Positions 8,617 to 16,600 of a DNA stretch of 31,904 nucleotides are shown in pieces. Source of the DNA: an uncultured Bacillaceae bacterium (GTDB taxonomy: Bacteria > Bacillota > Bacilli > Bacillales > Caldibacillaceae). The translations under genes and the position numbers were made by a program. Within the stretch, counting starts at the first letter, position 1; every line of letters starts with the position of its first letter. The stretch is from NCBI GenBank assembly GCA_937983015.1, contig CALKAK010000088.1, positions 1 through 31,904 on the forward strand, read 5' to 3'. Below the pieces are notes generated by a model. It worked only from the letters and a program-made list of their open reading frames with translations, ran no database searches and was not told the DNA's origin.

Positions 8617-8823
8617 TTGAAGCAGATTTGTATCAATCGCTTGCTACAAGAAACGAAAAATCCGGAGGAAGATGAAGAACCTTTTACACTCCGGAAAATC
8701 GATATTGATGCCTTGCTTGATTACGGTCAAGTTCGTCCGCTTGAAGAAAAAGGCTCGCCGCAACAGGAAAAAAGTCATGCCCACAAAATGAACGTAAAGT
8801 TTCCTCCTGATCGGTCATACTAA
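8617..8823 (+). CDS. small unknown acidic protein, TTG start
   Basis: A 68-aa reading frame that I do not recognise. It starts with TTG at 8617, preceded by GGGAAGGGAG a few bases away, and ends 21 bases before the DUF2383-like gene. It is acidic and proline-containing (ETKNPEEDEEPF, IDIDALLDYGQVRPLEEKG), with a polar His/Lys tail, no membrane segment and no metal cluster. Codon use (gat/gaa/aaa/ccg mix) looks like that of its neighbours, and the ribosome binding site and operon position support it as real. No function proposed. Confidence 0.5.
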   Translation: MKQICINRLLQETKNPEEDEEPFTLRKIDIDALLDYGQVRPLEEKGSPQQEKSHAHKMNVKFPPDRSY

Positions 8824-8844
8824 TGATAAAAAGGAGGAATACCG

Positions 8845-9306
8845 ATGGATGGGCAAGAAGTTGCGATCCGCGAACTAAATGCATTTTTGAAGGGCCGTTA
8901 TATGGGGATTAAACAGCTCGAGAATTTGATACAAAACATACAAGATGAAGCGATCAAGGAACAGTTACAAGAAATCCAACAAATCCATAAAAACCAGGCA
9001 ACAAGACTAGCGGAGCGAATTCAAAACCTCGGAGGAAGGCCGGTAGACGGTATTGGTATTAAAGGAACCCTCCAAGAATGGATGGGACGTTTAAAAGGCT
9101 ATCCCCAGGACAAGAGAGGGATCATCGAACTGGCCAAAAAGGGTGAAGATTTTTATAGTCTGGAAATATCGGAAGAAATTGTGCGTGGAGATTTGGATCC
9201 AGAAAGTCGGGCATTGATTGAAGAAATACTCGATGAAGACCGGCTTATCGTTACAAGGCTGGAACGTTTGCTTGACCAAATAGAAAATGACAGGGAGAAC
9301 TCGTGA
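8845..9306 (+). CDS. DUF2383-like helical protein (ferritin-like)
   Basis: A 153-aa, almost entirely alpha-helical soluble protein with an AAAGGAGGAATACCG ribosome binding site. The pattern LNAFLKGRYMGIKQLENLIQ, then QQIHKNQATRLAERIQNLGG and EEIVRGDLDPESRALIEEILDEDR, fits the DUF2383 family, which is thought to form a ferritin-like four-helix bundle. Typical di-iron ExxH motifs are not clearly present, so metal binding is uncertain. In Bacillales such proteins are uncharacterised. It is the last gene of the unit beginning at 7590, closed by the terminator at 9318. Family call moderate, function unknown. Confidence 0.7.
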   Translation: MDGQEVAIRELNAFLKGRYMGIKQLENLIQNIQDEAIKEQLQEIQQIHKNQATRLAERIQNLGGRPVDGIGIKGTLQEWMGRLKGYPQDKRGIIELAKKGEDFYSLEISEEIVRGDLDPESRALIEEILDEDRLIVTRLERLLDQIENDRENS

Positions 9307-9317
9307 AAAGCTCATGC

Positions 9318-9353
9318 AAAAGAAGCCATCAAGAAAAGAAAGGCTTCTTTTTT
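9318..9353 (+). terminator. intrinsic terminator of the rnhA-containing unit
   Basis: AAAGAAGCC (9318-9326 region) pairs with GGCTTCTTT (9342-9350) over a loop of about 14 bases, and the T tract continues to 9353. It lies 12 bases after the stop of the DUF2383-like gene. Confidence 0.88.
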
Positions 9354-9448
9354 CCTTTTTATGTTGAATTCCGTTATGATTATCTGCGAGTTTACTAGAG
9401 TCCATCGAACGATTATTAATATTAAAAAAATAGGCTAGGAGTTTACAT

Positions 9449-10213
9449 ATGAAGATCATCAGTTGGAACGTCAACGGCCTTCGCGCTTGCATTCGCAAAG
9501 GTTTTTTAGACTATTTTCAAAAAGAGGATGCGGATATTTTTTGCCTTCAGGAAATCAAACTGCAAGAAGGGCAGATTGAATTGGATTTACCGGGATATCA
9601 TCAATACTGGAATTATGCGGAAAAGAAAGGGTATTCTGGAACGGCGGTGTTTACAAAAGAAAAACCATTGGCCGTTTCCTATGGGTTTAAACCGGATGAG
9701 ATCGAAGAAGAAGGCCGGATCATCACGCTAGAATATGCGAATTTTTACTTGGTCAATTGTTATACGGTCAACGCAAGACGCGACCTTTCCCGACTTTCTT
9801 ACCGGATGGAATGGGAAGACCGGATGTATGAATACCTCCATGAGTTAAATCAGCATAAACCGGTTATTTATTGCGGTGACTTGAACGTCGCCCACCAAGA
9901 AATCGATTTAAAAAATCCGAAAGCAAATGAAGGAAATTCCGGATTCACCAGGGAAGAACGGGAGAAAATGACGCGACTGCTTGATTCCGGTTTTGTCGAT
10001 AGTTTTCGTTATCTTTATCCGGATAAACGGGATGCATACACCTGGTGGAGTTATATGAATCGCGCCCGTGAGAGAAACATCGGCTGGCGGATCGATTATT
10101 TTATTCTTTCCGAGCGTTTGACGAAACGGTTGATCGATTCGAAAATTCACGCCGATATTCCCGGTAGCGATCATTGCCCGATTGTCTTGCACATCGATTT
10201 AAACGTTGATTAA
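9449..10213 (+). CDS. exoA: exodeoxyribonuclease III / AP endonuclease ExoA
   Basis: A 254-aa member of the ExoIII/APE1 family (B. subtilis ExoA has 252 aa). It acts in base excision repair by incising 5' to abasic sites and removing 3' blocking groups. Visible active-site residues are Asn7 (SWNVNG), Glu35 (LQEIK), Tyr105, Asp144 and Asn146 (GDLNVAH), Asp216 (WRIDYF) and Asp241-His242 (GSDHCPI). The family's usual YTPN reads YTVN here, a mild substitution next to the catalytic tyrosine. ATG 9449 follows TAGGAG by eight bases. A Mug-type glycosylase about 2.5 kb downstream makes substrates for it, although the two are separate transcripts. Confidence 0.95.
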   Translation: MKIISWNVNGLRACIRKGFLDYFQKEDADIFCLQEIKLQEGQIELDLPGYHQYWNYAEKKGYSGTAVFTKEKPLAVSYGFKPDEIEEEGRIITLEYANFYLVNCYTVNARRDLSRLSYRMEWEDRMYEYLHELNQHKPVIYCGDLNVAHQEIDLKNPKANEGNSGFTREEREKMTRLLDSGFVDSFRYLYPDKRDAYTWWSYMNRARERNIGWRIDYFILSERLTKRLIDSKIHADIPGSDHCPIVLHIDLNVD

Positions 10214-10230
10214 AACATGGTAGAAAAGGG

Positions 10231-10256
10231 CATCCTCTTACAAAAGAAGGAGGATG
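10231..10256 (+). promoter_or_regulatory. hairpin masking the ribosome binding site of the 10261 gene
   Basis: CATCCTCTT (10231-10239) can pair with AGGAGGATG (10248-10256) in a nine-bp stem (one G-U) with an eight-base loop. The GGAGG of the downstream gene (10249-10253) lies wholly in the 3' arm. No T tract follows, so it is not a terminator. Translation control is inferred from sequence pairing only. Confidence 0.5.
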
Positions 10257-10260
10257 AATC

Positions 10261-10677
10261 ATGAAAGAATTTACAGTCCATTTGCATGAAGGCGATGCGC
10301 TGCAGGATATGCATGTAAAAAAGCTGAGCCTTACGGAATTTGATGAAATGATCGCCGGTGGTATCCGACAACTTTTTGAATTGGATACGAATATCGGCTT
10401 TTTCCTTTTCGTTGATGCGGAAGATCACGATGGAAAAATCCATTACCTCGTCATGCGCTATGAAGAAGAGACGATGGAGAAACCGATGGATATTTACGCC
10501 TTCCAACTAGAAGAATTTTATGAAATGGTCGCACTTTATCTCAGTCAAGCCTATTTCGATGAAATGGAACATGAAGGTGAATTACCGGTAGGAGAAGTCG
10601 ATGGACCGATCTACCACCTTGCTCATCTTTTATCACATGTTGTGATGGATGGTCAGGGGATCGATCCAGAACATTGA
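10261..10677 (+). CDS. unrecognised acidic 138-aa protein
   Basis: I do not recognise this protein. The ATG at 10261 follows a strong AAGGAGGATGAATC site that is paired in a hairpin with upstream sequence. It is strongly acidic, without a signal peptide, membrane helices or cysteines. The middle alternates strand-like and acidic stretches (IGFFLFVDAEDHDGKIHYLVMRYEEE), followed by helices rich in Glu, Tyr and Met and a His-containing C-terminal helix (YHLAHLLSHVVMDG). It lies 47 bases after exoA with no terminator between, so read-through from exoA is likely. The coding pattern is convincing, function unknown. Confidence 0.75.
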   Translation: MKEFTVHLHEGDALQDMHVKKLSLTEFDEMIAGGIRQLFELDTNIGFFLFVDAEDHDGKIHYLVMRYEEETMEKPMDIYAFQLEEFYEMVALYLSQAYFDEMEHEGELPVGEVDGPIYHLAHLLSHVVMDGQGIDPEH

Positions 10678-10755
10678 TGATGATCCATTTCCGATCATTC
10701 CCATCATTTTGTAGTACTTGATTTAGTGGAAAAAAGAAATAGAGGTGAACCGCTT

Positions 10756-11001
10756 ATGGCATACGTTATTACATCTCCCTGTGTCGGGGAAAAGGCCGGT
10801 GATTGCGTTGAGGTTTGTCCGGTCGATTGTATCATCGAAGGAGAGGATCAATTTTACATCGACCCGGATTCATGTCTTGATTGTGGCGCATGCGAAGTCG
10901 TATGTCCGGTATCGGCCATCTATTATGAAGAAGATATACCAGAAGAAGAACGATGGTTTATCGAAAAAGCGAAGCGATTTTTTCAAAGGACTGTTGAGTA
11001 A
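10756..11001 (+). CDS. 7Fe-type bacterial ferredoxin ([3Fe-4S][4Fe-4S])
   Basis: An 81-aa soluble electron carrier. ATG 10756 is seven bases after AGAGGTGA. The first cluster motif is C9-x7-C17-x3-C21-P, the arrangement of 7Fe ferredoxins where the second CxxC cysteine is missing. The second is C40-x2-C43-x2-C46-x3-C50-P. C25 completes the expected set (C9, C17, C21, C25, C40, C43, C46, C50). Sequence order (AYVITSPC, CVEVCPVDCI, GEDQFYIDPD, CGACEVVCPVSAIY) is very like the thermostable 7Fe ferredoxin of Bacillus schlegelii. It differs from the single-cluster Fer of B. subtilis. Redox partners are not evident nearby. It ends in its own terminator. Confidence 0.92.
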   Translation: MAYVITSPCVGEKAGDCVEVCPVDCIIEGEDQFYIDPDSCLDCGACEVVCPVSAIYYEEDIPEEERWFIEKAKRFFQRTVE

Positions 11002-11005
11002 CCCG

Positions 11006-11031
11006 CACCTATTTTGGGTGTTATTTTTTTT
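11006..11031 (+). terminator. intrinsic terminator after the ferredoxin gene
   Basis: CACC (11006-11009) pairs with GGTG (11017-11020), extended by G11005-T11021, followed by an almost pure T tract to 11031. The stem is short but the U tail is long. Confidence 0.65.
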
Positions 11032-11088
11032 GCAATAAGACACATAGAGGAGAGCGCGATAAATACAGAACATTCAATTAATTAAAAA

Positions 11089-11117
11089 TTGTTTCTCCGC
11101 AACCTTTATGATATGAT
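11089..11117 (+). promoter_or_regulatory. candidate promoter for the 223-aa unknown gene
   Basis: TTGTTT (11089-11094) and TATGAT (11112-11117) are separated by 17 bases. The -10 matches the housekeeping consensus in five of six bases, the -35 in three. It lies about 85 bases before the start codon. Confidence 0.4.
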
Positions 11118-11200
11118 GAGGGTACCTATTCCTCTTGTTACTATCGTTCTAGATTTCCGATTTCCCTTGAACTCATGTATAGTGGAGGTGTAAAGGGAAT

Positions 11201-11872
11201 TTGAGGGGAATCGAATTGAAAACGGATTCAGTGAATGATGTATTGATTTTAGCGGAAAAAAGACGAGAAATGGTCTTTGCGATGGTCGATGGTTTGAAAG
11301 ATTTTGCCATGCATTGGTTCGGTCCAACACTACAGGATGATGCTCTCGATTATTTAGAACCCTTTCGTTTCAATGACGGAATGGAATTGAAAGTCTTCGG
11401 TCTGTATATCTGGTGGAGCATTTTTTCCGAACCGGTCCTTGACGGGAAATTGACGATATTTCAATTGTATGAGAAGAAAGAACGGTTGCGAATGAAAAAC
11501 AAATCTTTCCTCCGCAAGGTCCTTGTGAGCTGGCGAAAGATCAGACCGGGTTTCTATCAGGTGAAAGAGTGTTCTAAGCCCCGGGAATTCTTAATAGAAG
11601 ATATATTTGACGAATCGCTAAAAGAGGTAACTGTTTATAATCATATTTATGAACCGTCGAATGTCGGGGATATCGTGACCGGGATCGTCCTGCCCCTTGG
11701 CGATGGCACATACACAAGTTTATTCGATTTTTTGCAACTGCCCGACTTCATTCTCCCGATTTTACATGAAGAACGTTCCCGGCTCCATACGCAACAGGAG
11801 ATGTTATCGCAATACCCACGAGTGTTACGGCGGGTTATGTACGAGATGATGGCGGCGCACTATTGTCATTAG
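11201..11872 (+). CDS. unrecognised 223-aa protein
   Basis: I do not recognise this protein with confidence. A TTG at 11201 follows GGAGGTG and AAAGGGAA; a second TTG at 11216 with AGGGG before it is an alternative start. The layout is a helical N-terminus, an aromatic segment (GLYIWWSIFSEPVLDGKLTIFQLY), a strand-rich domain (RPGFYQVKECSKPREFLIEDIF, then VGDIVTGIVLPLGDGTYTSLFDF) and a helical C-terminus. This weakly recalls proteins that carry SEC-C zinc motifs in Firmicutes, but no SEC-C motif is present; the protein ends AHYCH. It has no signal or membrane helix. It is followed after 117 bases by mug without a terminator. Real gene by coding pattern, function unknown. Confidence 0.68.
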   Translation: MRGIELKTDSVNDVLILAEKRREMVFAMVDGLKDFAMHWFGPTLQDDALDYLEPFRFNDGMELKVFGLYIWWSIFSEPVLDGKLTIFQLYEKKERLRMKNKSFLRKVLVSWRKIRPGFYQVKECSKPREFLIEDIFDESLKEVTVYNHIYEPSNVGDIVTGIVLPLGDGTYTSLFDFLQLPDFILPILHEERSRLHTQQEMLSQYPRVLRRVMYEMMAAHYCH

Positions 11873-11989
11873 GTGATATTCGGACGGAGAACTTGCTCGA
11901 TAAAGAAATTTTCATGCTTTAGTTCGTGTTCTTTGTTTAAAGCTATCCGGCTGATCCGGATGCGATCTTATCAGAAAGCGAGGATGGTC

Positions 11990-12517
11990 ATGTTCCGAGA
12001 AATACCGGATCATTTACGGAAATATTTAGATGTCGTTTTTGTCGGGTACAATCCGAGTTTAAAATCTGCGGAAACCGGTCACCATTATGCCAATCCTAGA
12101 AATCGTTTCTGGACCGTGCTGTATGAATCCGGTTTGACACCAAGGAAATATTCCCCCTACGAGGATTTTAAATTATTAGATTTAGGATACGGCTTTACCA
12201 ATATCGTCGCTCGCCCCACGCGATCGGTTTCGGAAATAACAAAAGCGGAGTATGAAGAAGGAAGAATTCGATTGCGTGAGAAACTCGAATGGTATAAACC
12301 GAAAATCGTCTGTTTTGTCGGTAAGGGCGTCTACGAACAATATAGTCGTAAACGAAGGATATCTTGGGGAAAACAAGAAAACAGCATGATCGATGGCATC
12401 ATCGATTTTGTCGCCCCATCAACAAGCGGTCTTGTACGCATGAAAACGGAAGAGATCATCGAAATTTATAAGGAATTAAACGAGCTGAAGAATCATCTCC
12501 ATTACTCCTACTATTAA
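11990..12517 (+). CDS. mug: G/U (G/T) mismatch-specific uracil-DNA glycosylase, Mug family
   Basis: A 175-aa family-2 uracil-DNA glycosylase. ATG 11990 is preferred, about seven bases after GCGAGG; ATG 11984 and an upstream frame to 11873 lack a site. Motif 1, VGYNPSLKSAETGHHYANPRNRFW, matches the Mug GINPG-type motif including its catalytic Asn. Motif 2 reads APSTSGLVRM, corresponding to NPSGLSR with the first Asn replaced. That region inserts into the helix and contacts the opposite guanine, so the change may alter specificity. Function: excision of uracil or ethenocytosine from mispairs in base excision repair. It probably shares a transcript with the unknown gene upstream. Confidence 0.87.
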   Translation: MFREIPDHLRKYLDVVFVGYNPSLKSAETGHHYANPRNRFWTVLYESGLTPRKYSPYEDFKLLDLGYGFTNIVARPTRSVSEITKAEYEEGRIRLREKLEWYKPKIVCFVGKGVYEQYSRKRRISWGKQENSMIDGIIDFVAPSTSGLVRMKTEEIIEIYKELNELKNHLHYSYY

Positions 12518-12648
12518 TCAGATCTTGTCGCGTTTAGAAATTAATCAGCGAACAACTGTAAAAAATGGGTGCTTTCACGTGCATTTATAGTATAATTTTA
12601 GTAGTCTCGGTAAAAATCGTTATTTTTTCGAGAACTGGAGGGGAATTC

Positions 12649-13494
12649 ATGGCGAAAATCAAAATCACTTGTGATAGCACCGCAGATCTTTCTCCGGAGA
12701 TGTATGAGGAGCTGGATATTACACGTGTTCCTTTGTATATCATCCTTGATGAAGAAACGTATCGTGATTCGATCGATATTCAGCCGGATGATATTTTTGC
12801 GTTTGTCGATAAAACCGGACGCCTACCGAAAACAGCTGCCTGTTCTATTCAAGATTATACGGATACATTCGGTAAATTTGCCGATGAATATGATGCGGTC
12901 ATCCACTTTAATATTGGTGCACAATTTTCCAGCTCACACCAAAACGCAAGGATCGCGGCTCAAAACTTTGATAATGTCTATGTGGTGAATTCTGATAATC
13001 TATCAACGGGGACGGGACATCAAATTCTCGATGCCAAGCGGATGGCCGATGAAGGCATGAGTGCAGAGGAAATCGTTCGGCAAATTACGAAAAATCTCGA
13101 TAAATATGAAACGAGTTTTGTCATTGACACCCTCGATTATTTGCGCAAAGGCGGCAGATGCACACCACTTCAGGCGATCGGTGCTAACTTACTGAATATT
13201 AAACCAACCATTGAAGTCATTGATGGGAAAATGGACGTCGGAAAGAAATACCGGGGCAAGCTCAACAAAGTGCTCCAAAAATATGTTGCCGATCGTTTAC
13301 AAGATCGCGATGATATCTTAACCGATCGCCTCTTTATAACTCATTCCGGTTGCTCTGAAGAAACGATTGAACTCGTAAAAGAAAAAGTTCGGGAATATCA
13401 AAACTTTGATGAAATTATCGTTACCCGGGCATCCTGTACGATCACATGTCATTGTGGTCCGAACACTTTAGGAATACTATTCCGTACGAAATGA
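12649..13494 (+). CDS. DegV-family fatty-acid-binding protein (FakB-like)
   Basis: A 281-aa DegV/EDD-fold protein. ATG 12649 follows TGGAGGGGAATTC; the open frame to 12565 has no site. The N-terminus ITCDSTADLSPE, the TAACS segment (62-66), FNIGAQFSSSHQNA, the loop NLSTGTGHQ (118-125) and DTLDYLRKGGR are characteristic. Family knowledge: DegV/FakB proteins bind a single fatty acid, which the FakA kinase phosphorylates to acyl-phosphate for phospholipid synthesis. No fakA is in this window and Bacillus genomes hold several DegV paralogues, so the ligand and partner are uncertain. A TATAAT at 12591-12596 is a possible -10. A hairpin follows the stop. Confidence 0.87.
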   Translation: MAKIKITCDSTADLSPEMYEELDITRVPLYIILDEETYRDSIDIQPDDIFAFVDKTGRLPKTAACSIQDYTDTFGKFADEYDAVIHFNIGAQFSSSHQNARIAAQNFDNVYVVNSDNLSTGTGHQILDAKRMADEGMSAEEIVRQITKNLDKYETSFVIDTLDYLRKGGRCTPLQAIGANLLNIKPTIEVIDGKMDVGKKYRGKLNKVLQKYVADRLQDRDDILTDRLFITHSGCSEETIELVKEKVREYQNFDEIIVTRASCTITCHCGPNTLGILFRTK

Positions 13495-13505
13495 ACAACT
13501 TTTTG

Positions 13506-13527
13506 TCGCTGCAAGAAATTGCAGCGA
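13506..13527 (+). terminator. GAAA-tetraloop hairpin after the DegV-family gene
   Basis: TCGCTGCAA (13506-13514) and TTGCAGCGA (13519-13527) form a perfect nine-bp stem with a GAAA loop. The following sequence (TTCGTTTATT) is only moderately T-rich, so termination may be partial. Confidence 0.6.
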
Positions 13528-13535
13528 TTCGTTTA

Positions 13536-13564
13536 TTAACAAGTTTTTCCGGATATGGTATAAT
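13536..13564 (+). promoter_or_regulatory. argS promoter
   Basis: TTAACA (13536-13541) and a perfect TATAAT (13559-13564) are separated by exactly 17 bases. It lies about 75 bases before the argS start. The leader has no recognisable T-box sequence. Confidence 0.72.
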
Positions 13565-13640
13565 CACATATGCTTTTAATACGTCGTACGCTGATTTTTA
13601 CATAGTAATCATCAATGTCTGATAATGGAGGCATGAATAC

Positions 13641-15320
13641 ATGAATATCGTTGAACAGAAAGAAGCGGCCATCAAAGAGGAATTGAGACAAGCAGTGTTG
13701 AAAGCTGGTCTAGCTAAAGAAGAAGAGCTTCCCGAAATAATTTTAGAAAAACCAAAAGTGAAAGCCCATGGTGATTATGCGAGCAACATCGCCATGCAAA
13801 TGACGAGGGTCGCTAAGCAAGCACCGAGGAAAATCGCTGAACAAATCGTCGCACATTTTGATCGCGATAAGGCATCCGTTGAAAGAATTGAGATAGCTGG
13901 ACCAGGATTTATTAATTTTTTCATGAATTACGCATATTTACCGAATTTGGTAAAAGAGATTCTTGCTGCCGGTGATACGTACGGAGAAAGTTCGTTTGGC
14001 AACAAGCAAAAAGTTCTCGTAGAATTCGTTTCGGCAAATCCGACCGGTGATCTTCATGTCGGTCATGCCCGTGGAGCCGCCTATGGTGACGCTCTATGCA
14101 ATATTCTCGAGGCGTGCGGTTATGACGTAACCCGGGAATATTATATTAATGATGCGGGTAATCAAATTCATAATTTAGCACGATCTATCGAAGCGCGTTA
14201 CATGCAAACTTTAGGCTACGACTGGCCGATGCCGGAAGATGGGTATCACGGTGAAGATATTGTTCAAATCGCTAAACGGCTCGTCGAAGAGGACGGCGAC
14301 AAATGGGTGAATGTTCCGCAAGAAGAACGGCTCGATTATTTCCGTGAATACGGTTTGAAGGTCGAACTGGAAAAAATAAAACAGGACCTGGAGAATTTTG
14401 GCGTTCGCTTTGACAATTGGTTTTCCGAAACTTCCCTTTACGAAGCAAAGAAAGTGGAAGCGACATTGGATAAATTGCGGGAAAAAGATATGATTTATGA
14501 AAAAGATGGGGCGACCTGGTTGAAATCCACGCTATATGGCGATGATAAAGACCGGGTTGTGATAAAAAATGATGGAACCTACACGTATTTAACCCCGGAT
14601 ATCGCTTATCATCTGAACAAACTAGAACGGGGACATGAAAAATTGATCAATATCTGGGGAGCCGATCACCATGGCTATATTCCCCGGATGAAAGCGGCGA
14701 TCCAGGCTTTGGGATACGCACCAGATGTATTGGAAATTGAGATCATTCAAATGGTGAACTTGATCGAAGACGGTGAAAAAGTTAAGATGAGCAAACGGAC
14801 GGGGCGGGCGCTCACGTTACGGCAGTTGATGGAAGAAGTCGGGAAAGATGCGATGCGTTATTTCTTCAACATGCGTTCGTGTGATACCCATCTTGATTTT
14901 GATCTGGATCTCGCCCGCAGCCAGTCTACGGAAAATCCGGTTTATTATTGCCAATACGCCCATGCACGGATTTGCACGATGTTAAGACTAGCCGCGGAAA
15001 AGGGAATCGATTATGCGGATTATAACCCGGCATTGTTGACGAACGAAAAAGAAATCGAGTTACTCAAGCATCTTGGCGATTATCCGAAGACGATCATCGA
15101 AGCGGCACAAAAACGAGCACCCCATATCGTGACCCAATATATCTTCGATTTATCCTCATTATTACACAGTTATTACAACGCGGAAAAGGTGATCAATGAG
15201 GATCAATTGGAATTGACGAAAGCCCGTCTTGCTTTAATGGAGACGGTTAAAATTACGATCGCCAATGGTTTGCGTCTGATCGGGGTTCATGCTCCAGAAA
15301 AAATGGAAAAAAATGATTAA
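13641..15320 (+). CDS. argS: arginyl-tRNA synthetase
   Basis: A 559-aa class I aminoacyl-tRNA synthetase, close to B. subtilis ArgS (556 aa). It charges tRNA-Arg in the cytoplasm. The HIGH motif appears as HVGH (139-142) after ANPTGDL, and the KMSKS loop as KMSK (382-385) in VKMSKRTGRALTLRQL. The N-terminal additional domain (about 1-110) and the C-terminal anticodon-binding DALR-type region (about 440-559, with YAHARICTML) are complete. ATG 13641 follows AATGGAGGCATGAATAC. It has its own housekeeping promoter and a strong shared terminator; it appears monocistronic. Arginyl enzymes typically need tRNA for amino-acid activation. Confidence 0.97.
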   Translation: MNIVEQKEAAIKEELRQAVLKAGLAKEEELPEIILEKPKVKAHGDYASNIAMQMTRVAKQAPRKIAEQIVAHFDRDKASVERIEIAGPGFINFFMNYAYLPNLVKEILAAGDTYGESSFGNKQKVLVEFVSANPTGDLHVGHARGAAYGDALCNILEACGYDVTREYYINDAGNQIHNLARSIEARYMQTLGYDWPMPEDGYHGEDIVQIAKRLVEEDGDKWVNVPQEERLDYFREYGLKVELEKIKQDLENFGVRFDNWFSETSLYEAKKVEATLDKLREKDMIYEKDGATWLKSTLYGDDKDRVVIKNDGTYTYLTPDIAYHLNKLERGHEKLINIWGADHHGYIPRMKAAIQALGYAPDVLEIEIIQMVNLIEDGEKVKMSKRTGRALTLRQLMEEVGKDAMRYFFNMRSCDTHLDFDLDLARSQSTENPVYYCQYAHARICTMLRLAAEKGIDYADYNPALLTNEKEIELLKHLGDYPKTIIEAAQKRAPHIVTQYIFDLSSLLHSYYNAEKVINEDQLELTKARLALMETVKITIANGLRLIGVHAPEKMEKND

Positions 15321-15353
15321 AACGGGAAGGACATGGGTCCATCCCGTTTTTTT
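15319..15353. terminator. shared bidirectional terminator between argS and the CAP-protein gene
   Basis: AAAACGGGA and TCCCGTTTT (15319-15350) form a nine-bp outer stem, with an inner GGAC/GTCC stem. T runs lie on both outer sides, so it can terminate argS on plus and the convergent CAP gene on minus. It overlaps the stop codons of both genes. Confidence 0.9.
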
Positions 15354-16383
15354 AACGACTGTAAAAAATTTGGGTGAAATAAGGCTCATTTTGCTCGTTA
15401 AAGGCAACCCCTATACCCGTAAATTCAAAGCCTTCGTTTAATATGTTTTCTCTGTGCCCAGGGGAATTCATTAAACCTTCATGGGCGAAGATCGCACTCC
15501 ATTGTCCGTAAGCTAAATTTTCCCCTGCGTAGCTGTAAGATATACCGTTATCATCCATCCGCTCAAACGGACTCTTTCCTTCAAGATTAGTATGACTGAA
15601 ATAGTGATTTCTCGCCATATCGATACTGTGAGCGCGTGCTGTTTGCCGTGCACGTTCATTCATCGCTAGGACCGGTAAACCGTATTTTTTTCTTTCGGCA
15701 TTTGTTAAATCGAACAATTGATATTCGAAACCTTCGATTCGTTCACCTCTCGCTTCCTTGTAAATCTCTTCGCGTTCTTGTTCGAGTTTGTCCGTAATGA
15801 TCTGAACAGCCCGGACCGTGCCAGCCCCGATTTCATCATAAAAAAAGGTCACGTAATTACCTTGCACATGAAACATGTCATAGTTCCGATCCTCGGGCAG
15901 GTAATAAAAATAAAGCCCCTTTTGGATGCCATCTAAGGGAGTGCCTAAATGTTTTAAAACGGTATTTCGATCGGTTCCGATCGTGATGTTATAGATCGAT
16001 GATAGTAAATTTTGATTTGTATAGATTCCGCAAACATTTTCATGCTCGTCATAAATCACCATGAAAAAATTGTGATAATTTTGATGATAAGCATGCCAAT
16101 ATGTATCATATTCATTGAACGTGACGCGTTGTGGTCGACCGAATTTTGCTTCAACCATTTCTTTATTCATCCCCGGCTCGATCGTTGCGATAGCGAAAGG
16201 TTCGTTTTCCGGTTCGTTCAGTGGCAGGTAAGACGGTTGTTCTTCCTCTGTATCACCGGAAAATTCCTGTTCCCATTTCGTAATCAATCGGTCAAAGGAA
16301 TTCATCAGATCGTGCAGATTATTGACGTCGAAAAACAAAACGATTAAAGCGAGTACGATCAAAATTTTGGCAAGAAGACGCAA
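15352..16383 (-). CDS. ylbC: YlbC-like membrane-anchored CAP/SCP-domain protein
   Basis: A 343-aa protein, very near B. subtilis YlbC in length. The start is TTG at 16383, nine bases after AAAGGAG; no ATG fits. Residues 4-21 form a signal anchor. Residues about 65-200 are the CAP-associated N-terminal region with two GMN/GTD-type repeats (IEPGMNKEMVEAKFGRPQ and ITIGTDRNTVLKHLGTPL). Residues about 220-343 are the SCP/CAP domain with LTNAERKKYGLP, HYFSHTNLEGKSPFERM, GENLAYG and SPGHRENILN. The His/Glu set of the CAP cavity is present. Bacterial CAP proteins are extracellular, often spore-linked, and of unclear biochemical role. Convergent with argS. Confidence 0.87.
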   Translation of the reverse strand: MRLLAKILIVLALIVLFFDVNNLHDLMNSFDRLITKWEQEFSGDTEEEQPSYLPLNEPENEPFAIATIEPGMNKEMVEAKFGRPQRVTFNEYDTYWHAYHQNYHNFFMVIYDEHENVCGIYTNQNLLSSIYNITIGTDRNTVLKHLGTPLDGIQKGLYFYYLPEDRNYDMFHVQGNYVTFFYDEIGAGTVRAVQIITDKLEQEREEIYKEARGERIEGFEYQLFDLTNAERKKYGLPVLAMNERARQTARAHSIDMARNHYFSHTNLEGKSPFERMDDNGISYSYAGENLAYGQWSAIFAHEGLMNSPGHRENILNEGFEFTGIGVAFNEQNEPYFTQIFYSR

Positions 16384-16600
16384 ATTTTCGTTCTCCTTTG
16401 TTCGATTTATTTTTTGATCAAAACGGAATTAATGATGGTTTCCCATAACTTTTATAGCAAAAAACATGTTAGGATTATACGATAATGGCCTACACGATCT
16501 TATCCTTTTAAATTGGGATACTCTTATTGTACTAATTTTCCTACCAATTGAGCAACCGGTTTTCTTCCGGGGAAGGTTTTGCAAACAATTACGTTGTTAG

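Noticed and set aside
13495..13640. T-box riboswitch before argS
   Set aside because: No T-box core sequence or specifier stem is visible; the short leader has an ordinary promoter.
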